Source: Burkholderia sp. Nafp2/4-1b (lineage in GTDB: Bacteria > Pseudomonadota > Gammaproteobacteria > Burkholderiales > Burkholderiaceae). From it: a stretch of 64,000 nt of DNA. The notes below the pieces were generated by a model. It was not told where the DNA came from. It made no database searches and was given only the letters and a program-made list of their open reading frames with translations. Positions 10,936 to 19,372 of the stretch are shown piece after piece; position 1 is the stretch's first letter; each line of letters begins with the position of its first letter. Made by a program: the position numbers and the translations under genes. The stretch is taken from positions 62,001 through 126,000 of the forward strand of contig NZ_ML058608.1 in the NCBI RefSeq assembly GCF_003635165.1, given 5' to 3'.

Positions 10936-10953
10936 GCATCAAAACAGGAATCA

Positions 10954-11454
10954 ATGCGGAGAATGCTCATGCTGGAACTGGATCACTTCGATCTCGCCCT
11001 TCTCGACGTGCTGCAGCGCTTCGGCCGCGCGACGCACCAGCAGCTCGGCGAGGAAGTGCCGCTGTCGCCGTCGCAGATCGGCCGGCGGTTGCAGCGGCTC
11101 GAGGCCGCCGGCGTGATCGAAGGCTATCGCGTGATGTTGCGCCCCGAAAAGCTCGGGTTGGGCGTCACCGCGTTCACGAGCCTGAAGCTCAAGCATCACG
11201 GCGATTCGATCATCGAGCAGTTCCAGCAGCAGATCGACGTGCTGCCGGAGGTGCTCGAATGCCACGCGGTGGTCGGCGATGCCGACTACCTGCTGCGGAT
11301 CGTCGCGCCGGACCTGAACGCGCTGTCGCAGTTCGTGATGAAGAAGCTGATGCGCGTGCCGGGTGTCGACAGCGTGCGCTCGAACATCGTGCTGACGACC
11401 TTCAAGCGCAACGGTGCGCTGCCGCTCGCGCATCTGGCGCCCGGCGCCGCATGA
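10954..11454 (+). CDS. Lrp/AsnC-family transcriptional regulator
   Basis: A 166-residue Lrp-type protein. The N-terminal helix-turn-helix (about residues 8-55) includes LLDVLQRFGRATHQQLGEEV and LSPSQIGRRLQRLEAAGVIEGY. The C-terminal RAM/ACT-like sensor (about 70-150) has the ECHAVVGDADYLLRIVAPD strand typical of the effector site. Three close starts are possible: ATG at 10954 (AGGA upstream), 10963 and 10969 (GGAGA upstream). Its position divergent from phhA suggests that it controls phenylalanine/tyrosine metabolism, probably with an aromatic amino acid as effector (inference from context). Confidence 0.9.
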   Translation: MRRMLMLELDHFDLALLDVLQRFGRATHQQLGEEVPLSPSQIGRRLQRLEAAGVIEGYRVMLRPEKLGLGVTAFTSLKLKHHGDSIIEQFQQQIDVLPEVLECHAVVGDADYLLRIVAPDLNALSQFVMKKLMRVPGVDSVRSNIVLTTFKRNGALPLAHLAPGAA

Positions 11455-11525
11455 TGAGGCGGCCGGGCCGGCGGCGGGGCGCGAAGTGCCGCCGCAGATA
11501 GCGCCCGATCAGGCTGCTCCGCCGC

Positions 11526-12059
11526 TCAGGCCGCCTCGGATGGCGCGTCGGCGTTCAGCAGGTCGACGTACGCGACCGCGACGAGATCCTCCTGCGCGAC
11601 GCCGAGCTTCGTGAACACGTCATGGGCTTCGGCTTCACCGCCGGCTTCGTCGTCGTCGGGGCCGAGCACCACTTCCAGTTCGATGAAGTCGCCGAGGCCG
11701 TCTACACGGTCCAGATGGATGCGCGTGCGGCCGACCAGATACACGTGGCGTTCCTTCGTCACGATCCCGCGCGTGGTCAGCGCGGTCGCGAGCAGCGAGT
11801 GCATCGCGTCCGCGTTCGTGACCGGGCTGCGCGTGTAGTACGACGCCTTCGGGCCGTCGCGATCGTCGCGCAGGTAGAAGATCAGTTCGGCCGGCGTGCC
11901 GTCCTCGAAGCGGCGCAGCTTGAGGCGGCCGCGCGGCACGTCGTAGAAGAAATCCTGCTGGCGGTAGAACAGCGGCGCTTCGGTCGCGAGCCCGGCCGCC
12001 TGTTCGCGCAGTCGGTCGAACTCACGGGCGCGGGCTTTGATCTCGATGTTGCGGGCCAT
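11526..12059 (-). CDS. CYTH-domain protein (class IV adenylate cyclase/triphosphatase type)
   Basis: A 177-residue triphosphate tunnel protein. The signature ExExK appears as NIEIKAR (residues 4-10), followed by alternating basic and acidic strands: RLKLRRFED, ELIFYLRDD, KERHVYL, RIHLDRVDGLGDFIELEVVL. This matches the class IV adenylate cyclase (CyaB)/thiamine triphosphatase superfamily. I cannot decide between cyclase and tripolyphosphatase activity from sequence alone. The ATG at 12059 has a strong GAAGGAGA ribosome site. It stands alone between the convergent lrp gene and the lysR gene, 244 nt from the latter. Confidence 0.88.
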   Translation of the reverse strand: MARNIEIKARAREFDRLREQAAGLATEAPLFYRQQDFFYDVPRGRLKLRRFEDGTPAELIFYLRDDRDGPKASYYTRSPVTNADAMHSLLATALTTRGIVTKERHVYLVGRTRIHLDRVDGLGDFIELEVVLGPDDDEAGGEAEAHDVFTKLGVAQEDLVAVAYVDLLNADAPSEAA

Positions 12060-12303
12060 GCGGGTCTCCTTCGATCAGGGGTCTCGCGGTTTGCGAACGC
12101 ACAATCTAGCAAAAAGCTTGCGATGGTGGCGTGACGAGCGGCCGGTACGCGTCGATACGACGCCGGGCGGGCGGTGCGGGCGCGCGCGGTTTCTCATCGT
12201 GAGGCGGGGGAGTTGTCGTCAATCGGCAAGATGCGCAGGATCCGCGCGCCGCGTCAGTGGCCGAAGTCCCGTGCACGACGCGTCGCAGCGACATCAGCGT
12301 TGC

Positions 12304-13203
12304 TCATATCGCCCATTGGGTCTCGATCAGCCGCAGCGCGGCCGCGATTGCCGGTTCGTCGCGGCGCTCGGCGAGCGCGACGAAGGTGAGCTCGGTCGGC
12401 ACCGTCACGCGTTCGACGATCGTCAGCGCATGCGCGTGCGCCTCGGCCAGCGCGGTCGAGTCGCGTGCGAGCGTCAACCCGATTCCCGATTTGACGAGAT
12501 CCAGCATCGACTGCTCCTGGTCGACCTCCGCGACCTTCACCGGCTGAGCGCCGGCGGCCGCGAACAGCCGCGACAGCAGCCGGTGATGGGCGGACGCCGG
12601 CGGCGTCCAGATCCACGGCAGCGCGGCGAGGGCGCGCCAGTCGTGCGCGCGCTGCACGCGCTCCTTCCAGCCGGCCGGCGCGAGCACGCGGTACTGAAAC
12701 CGCGTGAGCGTGACGGTGTGGAACAGCGCGTCGTCGCGCGGCTCGTCCTCGCCGGGCTGGCCGATGTAGTAGCCGACGTCGAGCGCCTGCGCGCGCACCT
12801 GTTCGAGCACCCAGCCCGACATCCCGTGCCGCAGCGCCGTCTCGATCTGCGGATGGGTTTCGACCAGTGCGCGCAGGAAGCCGCCGAGCCGCAGGAAACC
12901 GGGATCGAGGATCGTGCCGATCCGTAGCCGGCCGCGCACCTCGTGCCGCAGCGCAGCAGCGGCGCGCTGCACGTCCGCGGCCGCGGCGAGCGCGCGCTCC
13001 GCGTGCGGCAGCAGCGTCTGACCGTCGCGCGTGAGCGCGAGCCCGCGCGACGTGCGCGTGAACAGCACGACGCCGAGCGTTTCCTGCAGATGCTTGATCT
13101 GCAGGCTGACGGCCGGCTGCGTCAGGTGCAGGTGCGCGGCGGCGCGTGTCAGGTTGCCTTCGCGGGCGACCGTCGCGAACGCGCGGAGCAGGGTGAGGTC
13201 CAT
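12304..13203 (-). CDS. LysR-family transcriptional regulator
   Basis: A 299-residue LysR regulator. The N-terminal winged helix (1-62) has LLRAFATVAREGNLTRAAAHL and LTQPAVSLQIKHLQETLGVVLFTR. The rest is the two-lobed effector domain starting at GRLRIGTI. The ATG at 13203 (MDLTLLRAF) is the family-typical start; the open frame extends upstream without conserved residues. It is divergent from the GMC oxidoreductase gene with 164 nt between, so that gene is the likely target. Confidence 0.93.
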   Translation of the reverse strand: MDLTLLRAFATVAREGNLTRAAAHLHLTQPAVSLQIKHLQETLGVVLFTRTSRGLALTRDGQTLLPHAERALAAAADVQRAAAALRHEVRGRLRIGTILDPGFLRLGGFLRALVETHPQIETALRHGMSGWVLEQVRAQALDVGYYIGQPGEDEPRDDALFHTVTLTRFQYRVLAPAGWKERVQRAHDWRALAALPWIWTPPASAHHRLLSRLFAAAGAQPVKVAEVDQEQSMLDLVKSGIGLTLARDSTALAEAHAHALTIVERVTVPTELTFVALAERRDEPAIAAALRLIETQWAI

Positions 13204-13223
13204 CGTCGTGATATGAGCGCGGC

Positions 13224-13244
13224 TTATAACGCAGTTCAGCATAA
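13224..13244. promoter_or_regulatory. LysR-type operator candidate
   Basis: Inverted half sites TTAT (13224-13227) and ATAA (13241-13244) with 13 nt between, in an AT-rich patch about 20 nt from the lysR start and 124 nt before the GMC gene. The placement suits LysR autoregulation and divergent activation; the spacing differs slightly from the usual T-N11-A box. Confidence 0.35.
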
Positions 13245-13367
13245 CTCATTGGATGGGCGGCCGGCGCGCGGAGTACGCTTCACCGGTCGCGTCGTCCGCG
13301 GCGCACTATGCTGGAAACGACGCACGGGGCACCACCGCGCGGCGCACAACAAACAAGGAGACACGTC

Positions 13368-15053
13368 GTGACGACTCAACGCACGCTCGAGGGCGAATTC
13401 GATTACGTGATCGTCGGCGCGGGCACCGCGGGCTGCGTGCTCGCAAACCGCCTGACCGAGGATCCCGAGATCCGCGTGCTGCTGCTCGAAGCGGGCGGCA
13501 AGGACGACTATCACTGGATCCACATCCCGGTCGGCTATCTGTATTGCATCGGCAATCCGCGCACCGACTGGCTGTACAAGACGCAGCCCGAGGCGGCGCT
13601 GAACGGCCGCGCGCTGGCGTATCCGCGCGGCCGCGTGCTCGGCGGCTGCTCGTCGATCAACGGGATGATCTACATGCGCGGCCAGCGCGAGGATTACGAC
13701 AGCTGGGCGCAGGAAACCGGCGACGCCGGCTGGTCGTGGGACAGTGTGCTGCCGATCTTCAAGCGCAGCGAAGACCACCACGCAGGCGCGAGCGACGCGC
13801 ACGGCGCGGGCGGCTACTGGCGGGTCGAGAAGCAGCGGCTGCGCTGGGAAATCCTCGAATCGTTCGCGCAGGCCGCGCAGCAGACGGGCATTCCGGCCAC
13901 CGACGATTTCAACCGCGGAGACAATTCCGGCGTCGGTTATTTCGAGGTCAACCAGAAGCGAGGCGTGCGCTGGAATACGTCGAAGGCGTTCCTGCGACCC
14001 GCGATGACGCGCCCGAACCTGACCGTGATCACCGGCGCGCATGCCCAGCGCGTGATCTTCGAAGGGCGGCGCGCGGTCGGCGTCGAGTATCGCGGCGGCG
14101 GCGCCGAGTACGTCGCGCGCGCGAGCGCCGAAGTGCTGCTGACGTCCGGCGCGGTGAATTCGCCGCAGCTGCTCGAGTTGTCGGGCATCGGTGCGGGCGC
14201 ACGGCTGCAGGCGCTCGGCATCGACGTGGTGCAGGATCTGCCGGGTGTCGGCGAGAACCTGCAGGATCACCTGCAACTGCGGATGGCGTTTCGCGTCGAC
14301 GGCGTGCGCACGCTCAATACGTTATCTGCACACTGGTGGGGCAAGCTGATGATCGGCGCCGAATATGCGCTGCTGCAGCGCGGGCCGATGTCGATGGCGC
14401 CGTCGCAGCTCGGCGCGTTCGCGAAGTCCGATCCGGACGATCCGGCGCTTACGCGCCCCGATCTCGAATACCACGTGCAGCCGCTGTCGCTCGAGCGCTT
14501 CGGCGAGCCGCTGCACGGTTTCAATGCGTTCACCGCGTCCGTCTGTCACCTGCGGCCGAGTTCGCGCGGCAGCGTGCATATCGCGAGCCCCGATGCGGGC
14601 GTGGCACCGTCGATCGCACCGAACTACCTGTCGACCGATCACGATCGTCACGTCGCCGCGAACGCGCTGCGCCTCACGCGCCGGATCGCATCCGCGCCGG
14701 CGCTCGCGCGCTACCGTCCCGACGAGATCCTGCCGGGCACGCAGTATCGGACCGAAGCCGAATTGATCGAAGCGGCGGGCGCGGTCGGCACCACGATCTT
14801 CCATCCGGTCGGGACGTGCCGGATGGGGCGTGCGGACGACGAACGTGCGGTCGTGGACAGCCGGCTGCGCGTGCGCGGTGTCGCCGGTCTGCGCGTCGTC
14901 GATGCATCGGTGATGCCGTTCATCACGTCGGGCAACACGAATTCGCCGACGCTGATGATCGCCGAGCGCGCAAGCGACATGATCCGTGCCGATCGGCGCG
15001 CGGCACGCGATGCGATGCAGGTGCGAACGGAAGCGGCGATGACGGCGGCGTGA
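13368..15053 (+). CDS. GMC-family FAD-dependent oxidoreductase (choline/alcohol dehydrogenase-like)
   Basis: A 561-residue flavoprotein. The FAD-binding Rossmann motif VIVGAGTAGC lies near residue 15, the ADP-contact ELL/EAG at LLLEAGG, and the GMC signature 1 at PRGRVLGGCSSINGMIYMRG. GMC signature 2 is TSGAVNSPQLLELSGIG. The catalytic His/Asn region is IFHPVGTCRMG and SGNTNSPTLMIAERA. It resembles choline dehydrogenase and broad alcohol dehydrogenases; no substrate can be assigned. I chose the GTG at 13368 because AAGGAG (13355-13360) sits 7 nt before it, whereas the ATG at 13308 has no ribosome site. It is divergent from lysR. Confidence 0.9.
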   Translation: MTTQRTLEGEFDYVIVGAGTAGCVLANRLTEDPEIRVLLLEAGGKDDYHWIHIPVGYLYCIGNPRTDWLYKTQPEAALNGRALAYPRGRVLGGCSSINGMIYMRGQREDYDSWAQETGDAGWSWDSVLPIFKRSEDHHAGASDAHGAGGYWRVEKQRLRWEILESFAQAAQQTGIPATDDFNRGDNSGVGYFEVNQKRGVRWNTSKAFLRPAMTRPNLTVITGAHAQRVIFEGRRAVGVEYRGGGAEYVARASAEVLLTSGAVNSPQLLELSGIGAGARLQALGIDVVQDLPGVGENLQDHLQLRMAFRVDGVRTLNTLSAHWWGKLMIGAEYALLQRGPMSMAPSQLGAFAKSDPDDPALTRPDLEYHVQPLSLERFGEPLHGFNAFTASVCHLRPSSRGSVHIASPDAGVAPSIAPNYLSTDHDRHVAANALRLTRRIASAPALARYRPDEILPGTQYRTEAELIEAAGAVGTTIFHPVGTCRMGRADDERAVVDSRLRVRGVAGLRVVDASVMPFITSGNTNSPTLMIAERASDMIRADRRAARDAMQVRTEAAMTAA

Positions 15054-15563
15054 CACGGGGCTGACACGCGCGACAGCGGGCCGTCGTTCGCGCGCCCGCT
15101 GATTCGCTATGCGAAACAAGCGATGCAAGCGGCGCAAGCGACGCGCGTGGATCGCACCGCAACGGATGAGCGAATCGCGCGTGCAGCGTGCCATCAACCG
15201 CGTATTTCACGGCGGCTTTATTGTTCCACGATGACATGACGTGCAGCGTCATCTGTGTGCGTTCGTGCGGGCACGCCGCGTGCGCATGCGCGGCTCGTCA
15301 TGATGCACGTGTCAAAAAAAACACGTCGCGAATCCGCGCTCAGCCGCGTCCGATATGGCGGCCAGCCCTATAAGTGCAAATCCCGATGATTGCACTGCAC
15401 CAACGGGGCGACAATGTTGCGCAGTGTGCATACGCGTCGGCGCGGGAGACCACCCTCGATGCGTAATACGGCGTCCGGGGACAGCCCGCTCATCCGCTGA
15501 ACTGCTCGCGGTCGCTGGCGCGAATCTTCCCGGTGCTTCGCCTGACTTCGTACGGAAGGGAAC
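15054..15563. other. Gene-free stretch before the first liv operon
   Basis: No gene is seen. An 8-bp inverted repeat CAGCGGGC/GCCCGCTG (15074-15101) follows the GMC stop but lacks a T-run, so it is at best a weak terminator. Further on is the dyad GTGCAA-N10-TTGCAC (15374-15395), a plausible operator for the ABC transporter operon that starts at 15564. Confidence 0.4.
15374..15395. promoter_or_regulatory. Inverted repeat GTGCAA-N10-TTGCAC upstream of livG
   Basis: A perfect 6+6 dyad with 10 nt spacing, followed by a further TGCAC (15396-15400). The TTGCAC arm could double as a -35 hexamer, with a poor -10 (CAATGT) 16 nt later. It lies about 170 nt before the first liv gene and is the clearest operator-like element there. 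The regulator is unknown. Confidence 0.35.
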
Positions 15564-16343
15564 ATGATTCTCGGCGACACGATTCTCGAAACACGCGGAC
15601 TGACGAAGGAATTCAGGGGCTTCACCGCCGTGAACGGTGTCAACCTGCGTGTGCGCCGCGGTGCGATCCACGCGTTGATCGGACCGAACGGCGCGGGCAA
15701 GACCACCTGCTTCAACCTGCTGACCAAGTTCCTGACACCGACGGCCGGCCAGATCGTCTTCAACGGCATCGACATCACCGACGAGCGGCCCGCGCAGGTC
15801 GCGCGCCGCGGCATCATCCGTTCATTCCAGATCTCGGCGGTATTCCCGCACCTGACCGCGTTGCAGAACGTGCGCATCGGCCTGCAGCGCTCGCTCGGCA
15901 CCGAATTCCATTTCTGGCGCAGCGAGCGCACGCTGCGGCGCCTCGACGATCGCGCGATGGACCTGCTCACGCAGGTCGGCCTCACCGATTTCGCGCACGT
16001 GCCGACGGTCGAGCTCGCATATGGCCGCAAGCGCGCGCTCGAGATCGCGACGACGCTCGCGATGGAACCCGAGCTGATGCTGCTCGACGAGCCCACGCAA
16101 GGGATGGGCCACGAGGACGTCGATCGCGTGACCGCGCTGATCAAGAAGGTCGCGAGCGGCCGCACGATCCTGATGGTCGAGCACAACATGAACGTGATCG
16201 CCGGTATCTCCGACACGATCACCGTCCTGCAGCGCGGCGAGGTGCTGGCCGAAGGCTCGTATGCGGAAGTGTCGAAGAATCCTTTGGTGATCGAGGCCTA
16301 CATGGGCAGCGCCGATGCGGCGCTCACGGGGGCGCACGCATGA
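15564..16343 (+). CDS. livG: Branched-chain/hydrophobic amino acid ABC transporter ATPase, LivG type (operon 1)
   Basis: A 259-residue ATPase. Walker A is GPNGAGKTT (about residues 40-48), Walker B LMLLDEPTQGMG, the Q-loop is in RSFQISAVFPHLT, and the switch His is in MVEHNMNVI. The signature motif is the degenerate LAYGRKRALEIA common in LivG proteins. The C-terminal tail ending KNPLVIEAYMGSADAA is the LivG-type extension. The ATG at 15564 has GGAAGGG just upstream. It heads a five-gene operon, ATPase-ATPase-binding protein-permease-permease, and its stop overlaps the next start by 4 nt (ATGA). The substrate is unknown. Confidence 0.92.
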   Translation: MILGDTILETRGLTKEFRGFTAVNGVNLRVRRGAIHALIGPNGAGKTTCFNLLTKFLTPTAGQIVFNGIDITDERPAQVARRGIIRSFQISAVFPHLTALQNVRIGLQRSLGTEFHFWRSERTLRRLDDRAMDLLTQVGLTDFAHVPTVELAYGRKRALEIATTLAMEPELMLLDEPTQGMGHEDVDRVTALIKKVASGRTILMVEHNMNVIAGISDTITVLQRGEVLAEGSYAEVSKNPLVIEAYMGSADAALTGAHA

Positions 16344-17095
16344 AGCGCAGCGAACGGGAGGAACGCGAATTGAGCGGCGTCGAAAGCGGCACGCCCGCGC
16401 TGGAGATCACGGGCCTGGAGGCCTGGTACGGGGAATCCCACATCTTGCACGGTGTCGACCTGAGCGTGCATCGCGGCGAGGTGGTCACGCTGCTCGGCCG
16501 CAATGGCGCGGGCCGCACCACGACGCTGCGCGCGATCATGGGCCTGACCGGCCGCCGCAGCGGCTCGATCAAGGTCGCGGGCAACGAGACGATCGGCCTC
16601 GCGACGCACCGCATCGCGCATTTCGGGGTCGGCTATTGCCCGGAGGAACGCGGCATCTTCTCGAGCCTGTCGTGCGAGGAGAACCTGATGCTGCCGCCGC
16701 CGATCGGGCCGCGCGAGCACGCGATGTCGCTCGACGAGATCTATTCGATGTTCCCGAACCTCGCATCGCGCCGGCAGAGCCAGGGCACGCGGCTGTCCGG
16801 CGGCGAACAGCAGATGCTCGCGGTCGCGCGGATCCTGCGCACCGGCGCGAACCTGCTGCTGCTCGACGAAATTTCCGAAGGCCTCGCACCGGTGATCGTG
16901 CAGGCGCTCGCGCGGATGATCGTCGCGCTGAAGGCGCGCGGCTATACGGTGGTGATGGTCGAACAGAATTTCCGCTTCGCCGCGCCGCTCGCCGACCGCT
17001 TCTACGTGATGGAGCATGGCCGCATCGTCGAGCATTTCCGTGCATCCGAACTGGAAGGCAAGATGCCGATCCTTCACGACCTGCTCGGGGTATGA
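16340..17095 (+). CDS. livF: Branched-chain amino acid ABC transporter ATPase, LivF type (operon 1), Walker A Lys replaced
   Basis: A 251-residue ATPase partner of the preceding LivG. Signature LSGGEQQMLAVAR, Walker B LLLLDEISEGLAP and switch His-equivalent in VMVEQNF (Gln, usual for LivF) are present. Walker A reads GRNGAGRTTT: the invariant Lys is Arg59 (codon CGC at 16514-16516). The rest of the site looks normal, so either Arg is tolerated in this subunit or this nucleotide site is weakened. The ATG at 16340 overlaps the livG stop (ATGA), indicating translational coupling. Upstream in-frame starts lie inside livG and are not real. Confidence 0.9.
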   Translation: MKRSEREERELSGVESGTPALEITGLEAWYGESHILHGVDLSVHRGEVVTLLGRNGAGRTTTLRAIMGLTGRRSGSIKVAGNETIGLATHRIAHFGVGYCPEERGIFSSLSCEENLMLPPPIGPREHAMSLDEIYSMFPNLASRRQSQGTRLSGGEQQMLAVARILRTGANLLLLDEISEGLAPVIVQALARMIVALKARGYTVVMVEQNFRFAAPLADRFYVMEHGRIVEHFRASELEGKMPILHDLLGV

Positions 17096-17172
17096 CGACG
17101 CCCCGTTGCCCTTGCCGCTGGCCGTGGCGGCCTTCGAACAACCACAACGCATCAGAACAACAGGAGCCGTCA

Positions 17173-18372
17173 ATGAAAATGAAGACCCTCGCACAGGCTT
17201 GTCTCGCGCTCGCGTCCGCCGCATTCACCGCCGGCGCCGCACACGCCGCGGATAGCGTGAAGATCGGTTTTGTCACCGACATGTCGGGGCTTTATGCGGA
17301 CATCGACGGCCCGGGCGGCCTCGAGGCGATCCGCATGGCGGTCGCCGACTTCGGCGGCAAGGTGCTCGGCAAGCCGATCGAGGTCGTGTACGCGGATCAC
17401 CAGAACAAGGCGGACATTGCCGCGTCGAAGGCGCGCGAATGGATCGACCGCGGCGGGCTCGACCTGCTCGTCGGCGGCACGAATTCGGGGACGGCGCTGG
17501 CGATGGCCAAGCTCGCCGCGGAGAAGAAGAAGGTCTACATCAACATCGGTGCGGGCGCGGACACGCTGACGAACGAGGAGTGCACGCCGTACACGGTTCA
17601 CTATGCGTACGACACGATGGCGCTCGCGAAAGGCACCGGCTCGGCGGTGGTGAAGCAGGGCGGCAAGAGCTGGTTCTTCCTGACCGCCGACTACGCGTTC
17701 GGCAAGGCGCTCGAGAAGAACACGTCGGACGTCGTGAAGGCGAGCGGCGGACAGGTGCTGGGTGCGGTGCGGCATCCGCTGTCCGCGTCGGATTTCTCGT
17801 CGTTCCTGCTGCAGGCGCAAGCGTCGAAGGCGCAGATCCTCGGCCTCGCGAACGCGGGCGGCGACACGATCAACTCGATCAAGGCCGCGAAGGAATTCGG
17901 CATCACGAAGACGATGAAGCTCGCCGGGCTGCTGATGTTCATCAACGACGTGCACAGCCTCGGCCTCGAGACGACGCAGGGCCTCGTGCTGACCGACAGC
18001 TGGTACTGGAATCGCGATGCGGCATCGCGCCAGTGGGCGCAGCGCTACTTCGGCAAGATGAAGAAGATGCCGTCGAGCCTGCAGGCGGCCGACTACTCGT
18101 CGGTGACCACGTATCTCAAGGCGGTGCAGGCCGCCGGCACGACCGACTCCGACAAGGTGATGGCCGAGCTGAAGAAGATCAAGATCAGCGACTTCTACGC
18201 GAAGGGCTATATCCGTCAGGACGGCAGCATGATTCACGACATGTACCTGATGGAAGTGAAGAAGCCGTCGGAATCGAAGGAGCCGTGGGACTACTACAAG
18301 GTGCTCGCGACGATCCCCGGCGACCAGGCGTTCGGTACCAAGCAGGAGACGCGCTGCGCGCTGTGGAAATAA
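17173..18372 (+). CDS. Periplasmic amino acid-binding protein, LivK/HAAT type (operon 1)
   Basis: A 399-residue type I periplasmic binding protein. A Sec signal peptide (residues 1-26, ending GAAHA-AD) leads into VKIGFVTDMSGLYADIDGPGG, the start of the first lobe, and GGTNSGTALAMAKL and NIGAGADTLTNEECTPY of the ligand cleft. The family is larger than classical LivK and includes binders of aromatic compounds, amides and short acids, so I give no substrate. The ATG at 17173 has CAGGAG 7 nt upstream. It lies 77 nt downstream of livF and 115 nt before the permease gene. Confidence 0.9.
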   Translation: MKMKTLAQACLALASAAFTAGAAHAADSVKIGFVTDMSGLYADIDGPGGLEAIRMAVADFGGKVLGKPIEVVYADHQNKADIAASKAREWIDRGGLDLLVGGTNSGTALAMAKLAAEKKKVYINIGAGADTLTNEECTPYTVHYAYDTMALAKGTGSAVVKQGGKSWFFLTADYAFGKALEKNTSDVVKASGGQVLGAVRHPLSASDFSSFLLQAQASKAQILGLANAGGDTINSIKAAKEFGITKTMKLAGLLMFINDVHSLGLETTQGLVLTDSWYWNRDAASRQWAQRYFGKMKKMPSSLQAADYSSVTTYLKAVQAAGTTDSDKVMAELKKIKISDFYAKGYIRQDGSMIHDMYLMEVKKPSESKEPWDYYKVLATIPGDQAFGTKQETRCALWK

Positions 18373-18487
18373 GCGCGGCGCGCCAGCGCGTGGCGGCCGC
18401 AGCGGCGATGTGCCCGCTGCGCCGCCCGCGTGCACGGCGGCTTGAAACGTTGCACACGCAACGAAACCCAACCTGACGGCTAAGTCG

Positions 18488-19372
18488 ATGGAAATCTTTG
18501 GCATTCCGTTGCCGGCGATGCTGAGCCAGTTGCTGCTCGGGCTCGTCAACGGCTCGTTCTACGCGATCCTGAGCCTCGGGCTCGCGGTGATCTTCGGGCT
18601 GCTCAACGTGATCAACTTCGCGCACGGCGCGCTGTTCATGCTGGGCGCGATGCTCGCGTGGATGGGGCTGTCGTACCTGGGGTTGCCGTACTGGGCGATG
18701 CTCGTGCTCGCGCCGGTGCTCGTCGGCGCGTTCGGGATCGTGATCGAGCGTTCGATGCTGCGCTGGCTGTACAAGCTCGATCACCTGTACGGGCTGCTGC
18801 TCACGTTCGGCCTCACGCTCGTCGTCGAAGGCGTGTTCCGCTCGATCTACGGTTCGTCCGGCCAGCCGTACGACGTGCCGTCGCAGCTGTCCGGCGCGAC
18901 CAATCTCGGCTTCATGTTCCTGCCGAACTACCGCGCGTGGGTGGTCGTCGCATCGCTCGCGGTGTGTCTCGCGACCTGGTTCGTGATCGAGAAGACGCGC
19001 CTCGGTGCCTATCTGCGCGCCGGAACCGAGAACCCGAAGCTCGTCGAGGCGTTCGGCGTGAACGTGCCGATGATGATCACGCTCACCTACGGCTTCGGCG
19101 TCGCGCTGGCCGCGTTCGCGGGCGTGCTCGCCGCACCGGTGATCCAGGTGTCGCCGCTGATGGGCCAGCCGATGATCATCACCGTGTTCGCCGTGGTCGT
19201 GATCGGCGGGATGGGCTCGATCCTCGGCTCGATCATCACCGGGCTGCTGCTCGGCGTGATCGAAGGCTTCACGCGCGTGTTCTATCCGGAAGCGTCGGCC
19301 ACCGTCGTGTTCGTGATCATGGCGATCGTGCTGCTGTTCCGCCCGGCGGGCCTGTTCGGCAAGGAAAAATGA
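18488..19372 (+). CDS. livH: ABC transporter permease, LivH type (operon 1)
   Basis: A 294-residue inner-membrane permease with about 8 hydrophobic helices. The LivH features are LVNGSFYAILSLGLAVIFGLLNVINFAHGALFMLG at the N-terminus and the EAA-like cytoplasmic loop RAGTENPKLVEAFGVNV near residue 180. IGGMGSILGSIITGLLLGVIE is the conserved last pair of helices. The ATG at 18488 follows the 115-nt spacer after the binding protein gene. Its stop overlaps the start of the next permease gene by up to 4 nt. Confidence 0.92.
   Translation: MEIFGIPLPAMLSQLLLGLVNGSFYAILSLGLAVIFGLLNVINFAHGALFMLGAMLAWMGLSYLGLPYWAMLVLAPVLVGAFGIVIERSMLRWLYKLDHLYGLLLTFGLTLVVEGVFRSIYGSSGQPYDVPSQLSGATNLGFMFLPNYRAWVVVASLAVCLATWFVIEKTRLGAYLRAGTENPKLVEAFGVNVPMMITLTYGFGVALAAFAGVLAAPVIQVSPLMGQPMIITVFAVVVIGGMGSILGSIITGLLLGVIEGFTRVFYPEASATVVFVIMAIVLLFRPAGLFGKEK

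Noticed and set aside
15074-15101. Terminator after the GMC oxidoreductase gene
   Set aside because: An 8-bp inverted repeat is present but no T-run follows, so I do not call it a terminator.
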